Shown here one piece after another: positions 1 through 7,088 of a stretch of 13,952 bases of DNA (position 1 is the first letter of the stretch; every line of letters starts with the position of its first letter). The notes beneath the pieces are model-generated. The model ran no database searches. It was not told the origin of the DNA and saw only the letters and a program-made list of their open reading frames with translations. The DNA lies in the NCBI GenBank assembly GCA_011176555.1, contig DUEF01000199.1, forward strand, positions 1 to 13,952, in the 5' to 3' direction. Made by a program: the position numbers and the translations under genes. This stretch comes from Caldilineae bacterium (GTDB lineage: Bacteria > Chloroflexota > Anaerolineae > J102).

Positions 1-1647
1 ATAATCCCGCAGGGTCATGCGCAGGATGACGGCCGCAGCGTATCCGTCGATGGTGGCGGGGTGCAGAACGACGATGGGGCGTTCATCGTCGATGGCCTCG
101 ACCAGGGCTTCCGTTTCATCAACCAGGTCTGTGAAACGCATAAACCCGTACAACAACTCCAGATCCTCTGCTCGCCAGGGGGAGCGCATGGCGTCGAGTT
201 GTTTGAATAGTGAACGCAGGGCGATTTCAGCATTTTCATCTGAATCTGGGAGTTCCTCGTCGACAAAGTGCAAAAACTGTCGCAGGTGAGCGCGAGTCAG
301 GGGGCTGATCTCGGGGTAGCGCTCGCTACGGCGCACCAATGCCACGAAATCGATGTGGCGCACTTGTGTGAGCCGCTGTAACTGGATCATGGTCAATTCG
401 TCGATTTGCCTACGCGGGAAGTTGATAGCCGCGGTGAAATTCTCTTCACTCAACAGGCGGGCGAGTTGGAGGTGGCGCACCACGTCGCGAGCGACGGGTT
501 GATCGAAAAAGCTCTCTTTGCGCAGGCGATGCACCTTGAATCCAGCCTGGAGCAGCGCTTGTTCGGCGGCGTTCGCCAGGCGATGGGTGCGGTAGAGGAT
601 GCCAATGTCACCTGGCTGGTAGCCTCGCTCATCGATCAACTTACGCACCAATGTGACCAGCCAGCGCTGCTCCTGGTGGATGCTGTGAAAGATGTAATGG
701 AAGATGGGGGCGTCGCCATCGACGTTGCTGTGCATGAAGCGTTGCCGTTCTTTGCTACGCTGATGGGTGATGAGTCGTTGGGCGCCGTAAAGAACGGCCG
801 GGGGGCAACGATAGCTCATATCGAGCTTGACCACGTGGGGCCGGTAGCGTTCGATGAAGTCGTCAATTAGCTCGGGCCGCGAGCCGCGCCAGCCGTAGAT
901 GGATTGATCGTCATCGGCGACAATGGTGATGCTGGAACCCACGGGCGCCAGGAGTTTGAGCAGTTCGTACTGGGGTGTGTTGATGTCCTGGTATTCATCC
1001 ACCAGGACGTGTTTGAGCGTGCGGTGGTAGTGCGCCCGCACTTCGTCATGATGGCGCAGCAGGATTACGGCATAACGAATGAGATCGTCGAAATCCAATG
1101 CCTTGCGGGTGATCAGCCAGTTTTCGTACTGGCGAGCCACTTCCACCAAGGCGGCGTCAGCCCGCGGATCGTCTTCTCGTGGGTCTTCCAGCGCGCTTTT
1201 GCGGTCGCCGATGTAGCTAAGGATGCGACCGACAGGATACATTTCACGACTGAGCCCAGCCTCGCCCAGGATACGATCAAGGGCGCGGCGCTGATCCTCT
1301 TCGTCGATGATGGCGAAGTCGGGAGCCAGGCCGATACGCTCGCCGAAACGCCGCAAGATGCGCACCGCCGCGGCGTGAAATGTGTACACCCAGACATGGC
1401 TCGCCTGCGCTCCCAGCAGTGTGAACAGGCGATCGCGCATTTCTTCGGCTGCGCGGTTGGTGAAGGTGACCGCCAGAATGCTCTCGGGTTGGGTCTCTTG
1501 GTCCCGAATCATCCAGGCGATGCGATTGGTCAGGATTCTGGTTTTGCCGCTTCCGGGGCCGGCCAAGACAAGGAGTGGGGCCGCCCGGTAGGTTGCTGCT
1601 TCAAATTGCTTGTCGTTCAGTGAGTCAAGCCAGGTTTGATCGCTCAT
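1..1647 (-). CDS. UvrD/PcrA/Rep-type ATP-dependent DNA helicase, 3' end missing
   Basis: The frame stays open from an ATG at 1647-1645 to the window edge, giving 549 codons of a superfamily 1A 3'-5' DNA helicase used in repair or replication restart. Visible motifs in order: a Q-motif-like LNDKQ (residues 10-14), Walker A GPGSGKT (30-36), motif Ia VTFTNRAAEEM, motif II DEYQD (217-221), motif III with DDDQSIYGWRGS just after it, a YRCPP segment, and ILYRTH at the start of domain 2A. Motifs V and VI, which should carry THxAKGLE and the arginine finger, lie beyond the left edge, so the gene is cut by the window and is not a pseudogene. The last visible residues (HPATIDGYAAAVILR) do not look like a segment I know from UvrD or PcrA. 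The Shine-Dalgarno is weak (AAGAG about 8 nt before the ATG). It is divergent from the MFS gene. Family confidence is high; PcrA versus Rep versus UvrD cannot be settled here. Confidence 0.93.
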   Translation of the reverse strand, partial: MSDQTWLDSLNDKQFEAATYRAAPLLVLAGPGSGKTRILTNRIAWMIRDQETQPESILAVTFTNRAAEEMRDRLFTLLGAQASHVWVYTFHAAAVRILRRFGERIGLAPDFAIIDEEDQRRALDRILGEAGLSREMYPVGRILSYIGDRKSALEDPREDDPRADAALVEVARQYENWLITRKALDFDDLIRYAVILLRHHDEVRAHYHRTLKHVLVDEYQDINTPQYELLKLLAPVGSSITIVADDDQSIYGWRGSRPELIDDFIERYRPHVVKLDMSYRCPPAVLYGAQRLITHQRSKERQRFMHSNVDGDAPIFHYIFHSIHQEQRWLVTLVRKLIDERGYQPGDIGILYRTHRLANAAEQALLQAGFKVHRLRKESFFDQPVARDVVRHLQLARLLSEENFTAAINFPRRQIDELTMIQLQRLTQVRHIDFVALVRRSERYPEISPLTRAHLRQFLHFVDEELPDSDENAEIALRSLFKQLDAMRSPWRAEDLELLYGFMRFTDLVDETEALVEAIDDERPIVVLHPATIDGYAAAVILRMTLRDY

Positions 1648-1699
1648 ATCACGCTCTTATCGTAAGTTTATTCCGTCGTTATTCATCAGATGCCAGCGT

Positions 1700-1728
1700 A
1701 TTGTAGCACAGTCGACGATAATGCTGAA
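1700..1728 (-). promoter_or_regulatory. Candidate promoter of the helicase gene
   Basis: On the minus strand TGCTACAAT (1708-1700) forms an extended -10 (TGn plus TACAAT). A poor -35 (TTCAGC, 1728-1723) sits 17 bp upstream. The predicted start would give a leader of about 45 nt before the helicase ATG. The same 10-mer, TGCTACAATA, recurs as the -10 region in front of the gene at 6509, which strengthens both calls. Confidence 0.45.
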
Positions 1729-1964
1729 TGAGCGCGTGTATAATGGCAGGGACAAATCTTGGCTGTGCGGGACGATGGGGTGTCATCGTGACATCATGTC
1801 GAACGAATGCGAGACATCCTCCCGCTGTTGCACACACGTATTGCAGAAGACGCTGGGCGTGGAAAAAACGGGTGGGATGGACAGACGACATTCAGGTCCG
1901 AAGCCACCCCCTCGGACGACACGTCTGGAAAGATCAACGACACAGGACAAAAGGAGCTGCATTC

Positions 1965-1994
1965 TTTCTCTTCGGAATGGCCGTACCGTATAAT
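1965..1994 (+). promoter_or_regulatory. Candidate promoter of the MFS gene
   Basis: A perfect TATAAT lies at 1989-1994, preceded by CCG exactly as in the strong promoter at 3694-3721 (shared 10-mer CCGTATAATG). The -35 is weak (TTTCTC at 1965-1970, 18-bp spacer). Predicted transcription would start near 2001, leaving a leader of roughly 94 nt before the ATG at 2095. Confidence 0.45.
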
Positions 1995-2094
1995 GAGCGC
2001 CTGTTCAACTCTCGGAGACATTTGCACGCGCATGACGCCCGACTTTCACACTCGTTTAGAAGCCGAAACTTTCCTGATCGATACTTGAAATCCC

Positions 2095-3456
2095 ATGACC
2101 AACTGGCCGCGCCAAGCACTGTTTTGGCTGGTAAGGGCGGATGAATCCCCCCCAGAACGCAGCGAGCAATCGATCCAAGAGGAAGTGAACCGAAACTTCC
2201 GCTGGAATCTAGCCGTGAACTTCCTGGATGGCGCATTTTTGTGGATCGGCTTGAGTTTCATTTCGTACACAACGATTTTGCCGTTATTCATCAGCAAAAT
2301 CACCACGAATCCCTTCCCAATCGCCCTGATGGCTGTGATCGGCCAATCCAGTTGGTATTTACCCCAATTGTTCGTGGCTGGTCCCACCGAAAAACTGGCC
2401 CGCAAGAAACCGGTGGTGGTCAATTTGGGATTTTTCATCGAGCGCTTGCCAATCTGGTTCATGCCCATAGCCGCGCTGATGAGCGTCAAATATCCACTGC
2501 TGGCGCTGGTGATCTTTTTCCTGTCTTACGCGGCGCAGGGCATGGGCGCTGGCATCATCGCTCCGGCCTGGTCAGACATGATAGCGCGCATTTTCCCCGT
2601 GAACCGTCGCGGTCGCTTTTTCGGGATTACGGCTTTTGTGGGAACGGGGTTTGGTGCGTTGGCGGCGCTTTTCAGTGGCTGGCTGCTGAAAACCTTCCCG
2701 TTCCCAACCAATTTCGCCTACGCTTTCTTTCTGGCCGCGCTGGCTATCAATCTCAGTTGGGTATTCCTCGCCCTGACGCGTGAACCCGCCCAGCCTCTGT
2801 CGCCGGAGATCCAGCGGCAGCGCGCTTGGTCCTGGCGCAAAATCACCGGCATCCTGCGCCGCGACAAGAACTTCCGCCACTATTTATTCGTGCGCTTGTT
2901 GGCCAGCTTCGGCAACATGGCGGCGGGATTCATCACCGTGGCGGCTATTCAGCGCTGGTCTGTACCCGATGCCACGGTCGGTCTCTACACCGCCGCCTTG
3001 TTGGTCGGGCAAACGACCGGCAATCTCGCGGCCGGTTTCATCGCCGACCGGGTCGGGCATAAGCGCTCGCTGCAAGTGGGACTGTCGGGCGTTGTGGCGG
3101 CCTATCTGCTGGCATGGCTTTCGCCCGCGCCCATTTGGTTCAACGTCGTATTCTTTCTGGTCGGGATGGCCACGGGCATTGCCATCGTGTCGGGGGTGCT
3201 GATCAACATGGAGTTCTCACGTCCAGAACGTCGGCCAACTTATGTGGGGATCGCCAACACCACGATGGGCATTGGCAGCGTCGCATCGCCTTTGGTGGGC
3301 GGTCTGCTGGCGCTTTGGGGCTACAACCTACTTTTCGCCGTCTCAGCGATGTTTGGCTTGGCCGCGCTTCTGATGCTGGTGACGCTGGTGCAGGAGCCGC
3401 GCACCATGACCCGTAAATTCGGAAATTCGGAGCCCAGCAGACCAGAAAATCGATAG
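2095..3456 (+). CDS. Major facilitator superfamily transporter, 12 membrane helices
   Basis: A 453-residue integral membrane protein with about 12 hydrophobic helices and a hydrophilic central loop near residues 230-255 (REPAQPLSPEIQRQRAWSW), the usual 6+6 MFS plan. Motif A of the second half is clear: GFIADRVGHKR, the G-x3-D-R-x-G-x-K/R loop between helices 8 and 9. The N-terminus begins the first helix after a charged segment with RNFRWNLAVNFLDGAFLW, a pattern I associate with a group of uncharacterised MFS proteins common in Chloroflexota. The substrate cannot be inferred. The ATG at 2095 has little Shine-Dalgarno complementarity. A GTG at 2185, just before RNFRW, is an alternative start but its GAGG is too close. 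The gene stands alone, without partner genes in the same direction. Confidence 0.9.
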   Translation: MTNWPRQALFWLVRADESPPERSEQSIQEEVNRNFRWNLAVNFLDGAFLWIGLSFISYTTILPLFISKITTNPFPIALMAVIGQSSWYLPQLFVAGPTEKLARKKPVVVNLGFFIERLPIWFMPIAALMSVKYPLLALVIFFLSYAAQGMGAGIIAPAWSDMIARIFPVNRRGRFFGITAFVGTGFGALAALFSGWLLKTFPFPTNFAYAFFLAALAINLSWVFLALTREPAQPLSPEIQRQRAWSWRKITGILRRDKNFRHYLFVRLLASFGNMAAGFITVAAIQRWSVPDATVGLYTAALLVGQTTGNLAAGFIADRVGHKRSLQVGLSGVVAAYLLAWLSPAPIWFNVVFFLVGMATGIAIVSGVLINMEFSRPERRPTYVGIANTTMGIGSVASPLVGGLLALWGYNLLFAVSAMFGLAALLMLVTLVQEPRTMTRKFGNSEPSRPENR

Positions 3457-3526
3457 GCCGGGACCTGCCCATACCGCGAGGTTTTTGGTCGACAGCAGAC
3501 GGTTTTGCATACAACTGCGCGCTCGT

Positions 3527-3566
3527 TGTGGGATAGTATGGGAAAATGAGGGAAAATGTGGGAAAA
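3527..3566 (+). repeat. Four 10-bp direct repeats resembling MraZ operator boxes
   Basis: The four consecutive units read TGTGGGATAG, TATGGGAAAA, TGAGGGAAAA and TGTGGGAAAA. The GGG cores are spaced exactly 10 bp, one helical turn. The E. coli regulator MraZ is known to bind TGGGN direct repeats separated by 5 nt, which is the same geometry. MraZ boxes normally stand before mraZ-rsmH-fts genes, but none of those genes is in this window. The repeat itself is seen directly; the MraZ assignment is inference. Confidence 0.6.
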
Positions 3567-3622
3567 CAATACGGTTTTTTAACGCTAAAACATGGTGCAC
3601 GCTCTAGTCTCCGACACGACGG

Positions 3623-3643
3623 AACACGCAATACGCAACACGC
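3623..3643. repeat. Heptameric short tandem repeat
   Basis: Three 7-bp units, AACACGC, AATACGC and AACACGC, run head to tail and are followed by AAAAA. Function is unknown; such heptamers can expand or contract by slippage. Confidence 0.6.
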
Positions 3644-3693
3644 AAAAATCCTTGAGCAGCGCCCGCAGCATCTCTGGCGACGCCTCGCCATGA

Positions 3694-3721
3694 TTGACAG
3701 AGCCGCGCTACGCCGTATAAT
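3694..3721 (+). promoter_or_regulatory. Consensus sigma-70 type promoter of the kinase-regulator pair
   Basis: TTGACA (3694-3699) and TATAAT (3716-3721) both match the housekeeping consensus perfectly, with a 16-bp spacer. Transcription should begin near 3728. That leaves about 80 nt before the preferred GTG start at 3808, or about 11 nt before the alternative ATG at 3739. Confidence 0.8.
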
Positions 3722-3795
3722 GTAACCGAGACGCGGGCATGGCGGGTCATTTTTCTCTGTTTCTTTGCTGCAAATTCACCGTTGATCTCGCGTCC

Positions 3796-3799
3796 GGAG
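3796..3799 (+). promoter_or_regulatory. Ribosome binding site that decides the kinase start
   Basis: GGAG stands 8 nt before the GTG at 3808. No comparable site stands before the in-frame upstream ATG at 3739. Confidence 0.5.
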
Positions 3800-3807
3800 C
3801 AAATTTC

Positions 3808-5685
3808 GTGCAACGACTCATCGCTGCCTGGAAGCAACTACAAAAAGCGCCATTGCATCAACAATTGCGGATGCTGCGTTGGAACGCGCCGCTGGTTGTT
3901 CTCGCCCTGGCGGCCGGACACCAACTCGTGGTGGCAACGATTATCAGGCCCGCGCCTAGCCAATGGGACTGGTGGCTCGAACTGCTCATCTATAGCGTCA
4001 CCGGCAGCATCGCCGTCTGGATCGGCATGACCATTATCGCTTCGGCAGTCGCCCAAAGCGCCGAGGCTGAAGATGATTTACGCGTAGCGTATGCCGAATT
4101 GGAAGCCAGTCACGAAGATTTGTTGGCGCTGGACCGCTTGGGGGCGCTGGTCTCGCAAACAGGCAGTGAGCAAACGCTGCTGGAATTGGCGGCGCAAGCG
4201 CCCTTGCAACTGACCGATGCAATCTCATCAACGATGGTCACCTTCGATACAGAAGGCGAGCGTCTGAAGCTGGACATGGCCTGGGGCTTGAGCGATACAT
4301 ATCTGCACGCGCTGCAGACGCGCATCGATGACGGCGTTATTTCGTCTCGTTGCCAATCCTGCAGCGCCCTCCATGCCCACGTCGATGGCGACTGTCCGTT
4401 GTTCGATGGTTTACAGCCCCTGGCGAAAGCGGAAGGCATCGGTTCGCTTGTCTGCCTGCCCATCAACAATGAACAGGAACGCATCGGCATCCTCACGGCT
4501 TACTTCCCCTCCATCGATGGTCCGCCCGAAAATCAGATGCGTCTCCTGAACATCCTGGGCGGCGTCATCGCCTCCTCGTTGGACAGCATCCGCATTCGCA
4601 GCCGACAAGTGGACACCTTGCACGCACTGGATCGCGTTGCGCAAACAAACGACGCCCTGGATGATCTGGCGGGAAAGGTGCTCGATATCGCCGTATCCGG
4701 CTGGGACGCGCAAGGGGCCGCCCTGGTGTTGACAGAGGATGATGAATGGCTCTGGCGCGCGCATCGAGGCATGTTAGATGACCCCGCGGATGCTCGCTAT
4801 GCCCTGGCGACGCAATTCATACGAGAGGCGATGAATCAGGGCGCGCCTGTGATCAAATCGCACATCGCTGCCGCAAAACACGGATTTCGCTCCGCCGCCG
4901 CTACGCCACTGATGACGGAAGACCACAGCCTGGGCGCACTCTTTTTGGGTGCAGAACGAAACGAGGGCTTTCACGATCGCCATCGCGAGCTACTCGTGAC
5001 CATGGCGCATCAGGTGGCTTTGGCCATCCGCAACGCCCAACTCTACGACGAACTCCGGCAGATGGCTGTGATCAAAGAACGGTTACGCCTGTCGCGGGAG
5101 TTCCACGATGGCCTGGCGCAGACGCTGGGCTTTTTGGGCTTGCAAGTTGAGCGGGTGGAGTCACTGTTGGCCGAGAACCAGATCGAACGAGCGGAGACAG
5201 AGCTTTCCACCATGCGCCAAACCATCCAGTCCGCCTACACCGATGTGCGCGAGGCCATCGACGGCTTACGATTCACGACGCGGCATCCCGAACATCTGGC
5301 CGACCATTTGGCCGATTACGTGGATGACTTTGCGCTCCAAACCGGCATCGATGCCCGATTCATCGCCGTCCCCGATGATCTGACAGTCGCAACCACGACA
5401 TCGGTTCAACTCTTCCGCATCGCTCAGGAAGCGCTCACCAACACCCGAAAACACGCGCAGGCCAAGCAGGTCGAAGTGCGCCTTCAGGCAACGACGGAAG
5501 AGATCGAACTGACGATAGCAGATGATGGCGTGGGTTTCCCGCAGATCACGCAGACCCAACGCAAATTCCGCAGCCACGGCCTCAACTCCATGAGAGAACG
5601 GGCCGAAAGTCTGGGCGGCGTCCTCACCATTGCCACCAGCCCGGATCAAGGCGTACGCATCACGGCTTTGGTTCCGTTGTCCTGA
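3808..5685 (+). CDS. Membrane-bound NarL-type sensor histidine kinase with two GAF domains
   Basis: The predicted product has 625 residues. Two membrane helices lie near 27-46 and 57-78, followed by a short coiled-coil linker and two GAF-like domains (about 115-255 and 265-415). A HisKA_3 dimerisation domain has the phospho-acceptor His433 in the motif RLSREFHDGLAQTLG. A HATPase_c domain shows the N-box Asn545 (QEALTNTRKHA), the G1 box DDGVGF (572-577) and SHGLNSM. The first GAF domain carries a cluster Cys182-x2-Cys185-x3-His189-x-His191-x4-Cys196 that could bind a metal, an Fe-S cluster or heme, or act as a thiol switch. I chose GTG 3808 because of its spaced GGAG; ATG 3739 would add 23 residues. 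The response regulator begins 55 nt downstream, so the two form one transcription unit. The stimulus is unknown; redox or oxygen sensing is suggested only by the downstream oxidase genes and the Cys/His cluster. Confidence 0.92.
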   Translation: MQRLIAAWKQLQKAPLHQQLRMLRWNAPLVVLALAAGHQLVVATIIRPAPSQWDWWLELLIYSVTGSIAVWIGMTIIASAVAQSAEAEDDLRVAYAELEASHEDLLALDRLGALVSQTGSEQTLLELAAQAPLQLTDAISSTMVTFDTEGERLKLDMAWGLSDTYLHALQTRIDDGVISSRCQSCSALHAHVDGDCPLFDGLQPLAKAEGIGSLVCLPINNEQERIGILTAYFPSIDGPPENQMRLLNILGGVIASSLDSIRIRSRQVDTLHALDRVAQTNDALDDLAGKVLDIAVSGWDAQGAALVLTEDDEWLWRAHRGMLDDPADARYALATQFIREAMNQGAPVIKSHIAAAKHGFRSAAATPLMTEDHSLGALFLGAERNEGFHDRHRELLVTMAHQVALAIRNAQLYDELRQMAVIKERLRLSREFHDGLAQTLGFLGLQVERVESLLAENQIERAETELSTMRQTIQSAYTDVREAIDGLRFTTRHPEHLADHLADYVDDFALQTGIDARFIAVPDDLTVATTTSVQLFRIAQEALTNTRKHAQAKQVEVRLQATTEEIELTIADDGVGFPQITQTQRKFRSHGLNSMRERAESLGGVLTIATSPDQGVRITALVPLS

Positions 5686-5740
5686 AAAGTGCGGCAATGC
5701 CGACCAACTTCGTTTGTTACCGCAGGGAGGAGAAACCCCG

Positions 5741-6388
5741 ATGATAAAGCTCCTAATCGCCGACGACCATCACCTCTTTCGCGAGGGCCTGTCCCGCATT
5801 TTGGACGATGCGTCCGGTTTTCAGGTGGTGGGCGCCGTGAGCAGTGGAGAGGATGCGATCTATGCGGTCACTGAGTTGACGCCTGATGTTGTGCTCCTAG
5901 ACATCCACATGCCCGGCATGGGTGGATTGGCGGCGGCGGAACAACTGCACAAACACCATCCCGATCTGGGCATCATCATGCTCACGGTTTCGGAAGATGA
6001 AAACGATCTCTTCGCTGCGGTGCGCGCGGGGGCCAGGGGGTATCTGCTAAAGAACAGCACCGCCGCCGAGTTGAGCGATGGCATCCGCCAAGTTCACGCC
6101 GGCAAGGCTGCCATTAGTCCCGCTATGTCGGTGAAATTGCTCGACCAGTTTGTTTCGTCCCAACCAGCCGCTTCACCCCGGCCGACTGACGCCCTGACCG
6201 ACCGCGAGCAGGATGTACTGAAACTGGTGGCGCGCGGGATGAGCAATCGTGAAATCGGCGTACGCTTGTCGATTTCGCCGCACACTGTCAAAGCGCATCT
6301 GCGCCATATCCTCGACAAACTGAACCTACGCAGTCGCTCCGAGGCCGCAGCGTGGGCCGAACGGCAAGGGCTGACGCGGGAAGGGTAG
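5741..6388 (+). CDS. NarL/FixJ-family response regulator
   Basis: A 215-residue two-domain regulator. The receiver domain (about 1-120) has the acidic pair Asp8-Asp9, phospho-acceptor Asp54 in VVLLDIHMPGM, the switch Thr in MLTVSE and the conserved Lys in YLLKNST. The C-terminal LuxR-type helix-turn-helix (about 148-205) reads LTDREQDVLKLVARGMSNREI...SPHTVKAHL. The start ATG at 5741 follows a strong GGAGGAG (5726-5732) with 8 nt spacing; longer upstream in-frame extensions overlap the kinase end and lack such a site. It should be phosphorylated by the kinase encoded just before it and bind promoters. The oxidase genes immediately downstream are plausible targets, but I see no experimentally known site to prove it. 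Confidence 0.95.
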   Translation: MIKLLIADDHHLFREGLSRILDDASGFQVVGAVSSGEDAIYAVTELTPDVVLLDIHMPGMGGLAAAEQLHKHHPDLGIIMLTVSEDENDLFAAVRAGARGYLLKNSTAAELSDGIRQVHAGKAAISPAMSVKLLDQFVSSQPAASPRPTDALTDREQDVLKLVARGMSNREIGVRLSISPHTVKAHLRHILDKLNLRSRSEAAAWAERQGLTREG

Positions 6389-6408
6389 CATTGCAGGGGA
6401 GTACGCCA

Positions 6409-6444
6409 TTTGGGCTATGCCAGAGGCGAGGAGTATAGCCCAAA
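6409..6444. repeat. Perfect 10-bp inverted repeat between the regulator and the oxidase operon
   Basis: TTTGGGCTAT (6409-6418) pairs with ATAGCCCAAA (6435-6444). The stem can extend inward by one G-U and one C-G pair, giving about 12 bp with a 12-nt loop. No T run follows, so it is a poor intrinsic terminator on its own. It could be a Rho-assisted terminator, an RNA-stabilising hairpin or an operator. A second small hairpin, CCCG-TT-CGGG, follows at 6462-6471. Confidence 0.6.
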
Positions 6445-6473
6445 GTTCTAGTGAAATAATCCCCGTTCGGGCG

Positions 6474-6502
6474 AAGACAAAGGCGAGCGAAACTGCTACA
6501 AT
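6474..6502 (+). promoter_or_regulatory. Candidate promoter of the oxidase operon, probably leaderless
   Basis: An extended -10, TGC plus TACAAT (hexamer 6497-6502), has a partial -35 AAGACA (6474-6479) 17 bp upstream. The ATG of the next gene is at 6509, only 7 nt past the -10, so the expected start site falls on or next to the A of the ATG. No Shine-Dalgarno is visible, which fits leaderless initiation. Confidence 0.55.
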
Positions 6503-6508
6503 AGCATC

Positions 6509-6895
6509 ATGGCTACGACTGTCTTGCTCATTGGTCACGGCGTTTTTCACGATGGCCTCGAACGCCTGCTGGCTGAACAACCCCACATGTCTATCATCGG
6601 CACAGCTGGCAACTGGGATGAAGCTCAGCAAGTGATAGCGCGTGAGCAACCTGATGTCTTGATTGTCGAGCAAGAATCAGCCAATTTGTACGAAGACAAT
6701 CTGGGACCACTACTTGATATGAAAGGTGACGCCCTTACAATCATTTACTTGACGCTCACAGAAAGTAAAATGGTGATTCACGACCGCCAACAGGTCAATG
6801 GCGCCACTGTCGACAACTTACTGGAAATACTGCAAACGACTTCTAATCGTTCCGCCTCTGGTCGTCCGACCTCTTCTGACAGGTCGTTTGCATAA
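6509..6895 (+). CDS. Degenerate receiver-domain (pseudo-receiver) protein
   Basis: A 128-residue protein whose first 60 residues align without gaps to the receiver of the regulator encoded at 5741. F13-x2-G16-L17, the second-helix region and PDVL at 48-51 all share the same numbering. The residues needed for phosphorylation are altered: the acidic pair at 8-9 is Ile-Gly, the acceptor position 54 is Glu in LIVEQE, and the conserved Lys is not found. There is no helix-turn-helix; the tail after about residue 110 is Ser/Thr-rich and looks disordered. Glu in place of the acceptor Asp often mimics phosphorylation in other receivers, so a constitutively active or purely scaffolding role is possible. 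It is first in the oxidase operon, 49 nt before the IIa subunit gene. The gene call rests on coherent receiver-like sequence and a promoter; the function is inference. Confidence 0.75.
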   Translation: MATTVLLIGHGVFHDGLERLLAEQPHMSIIGTAGNWDEAQQVIAREQPDVLIVEQESANLYEDNLGPLLDMKGDALTIIYLTLTESKMVIHDRQQVNGATVDNLLEILQTTSNRSASGRPTSSDRSFA

Positions 6896-6944
6896 ACAAG
6901 TCATTTTCAACCTATCGTTTTCCATCACCAAGGAGGCACGCACT

Positions 6945-7088
6945 ATGACAGACGAGAAAAAGCCGGATGAACAGCAAGAATTTCATCCCAAGGGCGCAGC
7001 CCTTATCGCTGTAATATTCGTCCTGATCCTGATCGCCCTGTGGGGCACGGTCTATCTAATGCTACTTTCAAGAGGAGTGACTATATGA
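6945..7088 (+). CDS. cbaD: ba3-type cytochrome c oxidase subunit IIa (small membrane subunit)
   Basis: A 47-residue protein with a charged Lys/Glu-rich N-terminus, the signature FHPKGA, and one membrane helix (about 18-41) ending in LSRG. It matches the plan of the tiny IIa subunit of Thermus ba3 oxidase, which supplies the helix missing from the single-helix subunit II of B-family oxidases. The ATG is set by AGGAGG (6931-6936) with 8 nt spacing. Its stop overlaps the next start in an ATGA (7085-7088), so translation of IIa and II is probably coupled. It is easy to miss because of its size. Confidence 0.85.
   Translation: MTDEKKPDEQQEFHPKGAALIAVIFVLILIALWGTVYLMLLSRGVTI

Larger units (their letters stand above)
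1648..2094. other. Non-coding divergent intergenic region
   Basis: About 450 bases between divergent genes. Open frames exist in several registers but overlap each other, lack ribosome sites and read as low-quality sequence, so I call none of them. The stretch holds two TATAAT hexamers on the plus strand (1739-1744 and 1989-1994). It also holds a short perfect palindrome TGTCA-TCG-TGACA (1781-1793). Two inverted repeats are nested: CAGACG 1882-1887 with CGTCTG 1922-1927, and inside them GTCCGA 1896-1901 with TCGGAC 1912-1917. A structured leader or a small RNA between the two TATAAT boxes is possible, but I cannot identify a known RNA family. Confidence 0.6.
3457..3807. other. Non-coding region between the MFS gene and the kinase
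   Basis: About 350 bases with no convincing gene. An ORF opening at 3591 gives only about 33 residues with no family resemblance. The region contains a possible weak MFS terminator (ACCT...AGGT followed by a T run, near 3465-3487), a four-unit 10-bp repeat (3527-3566), a heptamer tandem repeat (3623-3643), a consensus-like promoter (3694-3721), and the kinase leader. Confidence 0.6.

Noticed and set aside
904..1623. Open frame of 239 codons on the plus strand, and a 154-codon one at 406-870
   Set aside because: Both lie opposite the helicase gene, whose frame shows ordered SF1 motifs. The plus-strand products have no family resemblance and no ribosome sites.
1728..2144. 138-codon plus-strand frame in the divergent intergenic region
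   Set aside because: It overlaps other equally plausible short frames, is rich in Arg, His and Cys, lacks a ribosome site and runs into the MFS gene.
3203..3691. 162-codon minus-strand frame across the MFS 3' end and intergenic region
   Set aside because: It lies largely opposite the MFS gene and spans the direct repeats; its composition is typical of an antisense shadow frame.
3739..3807. 23-residue N-terminal extension of the kinase from ATG 3739
   Set aside because: It has no ribosome site and begins only about 11 nt after the expected transcription start. GTG 3808 has GGAG at 8 nt. Kept as the alternative.
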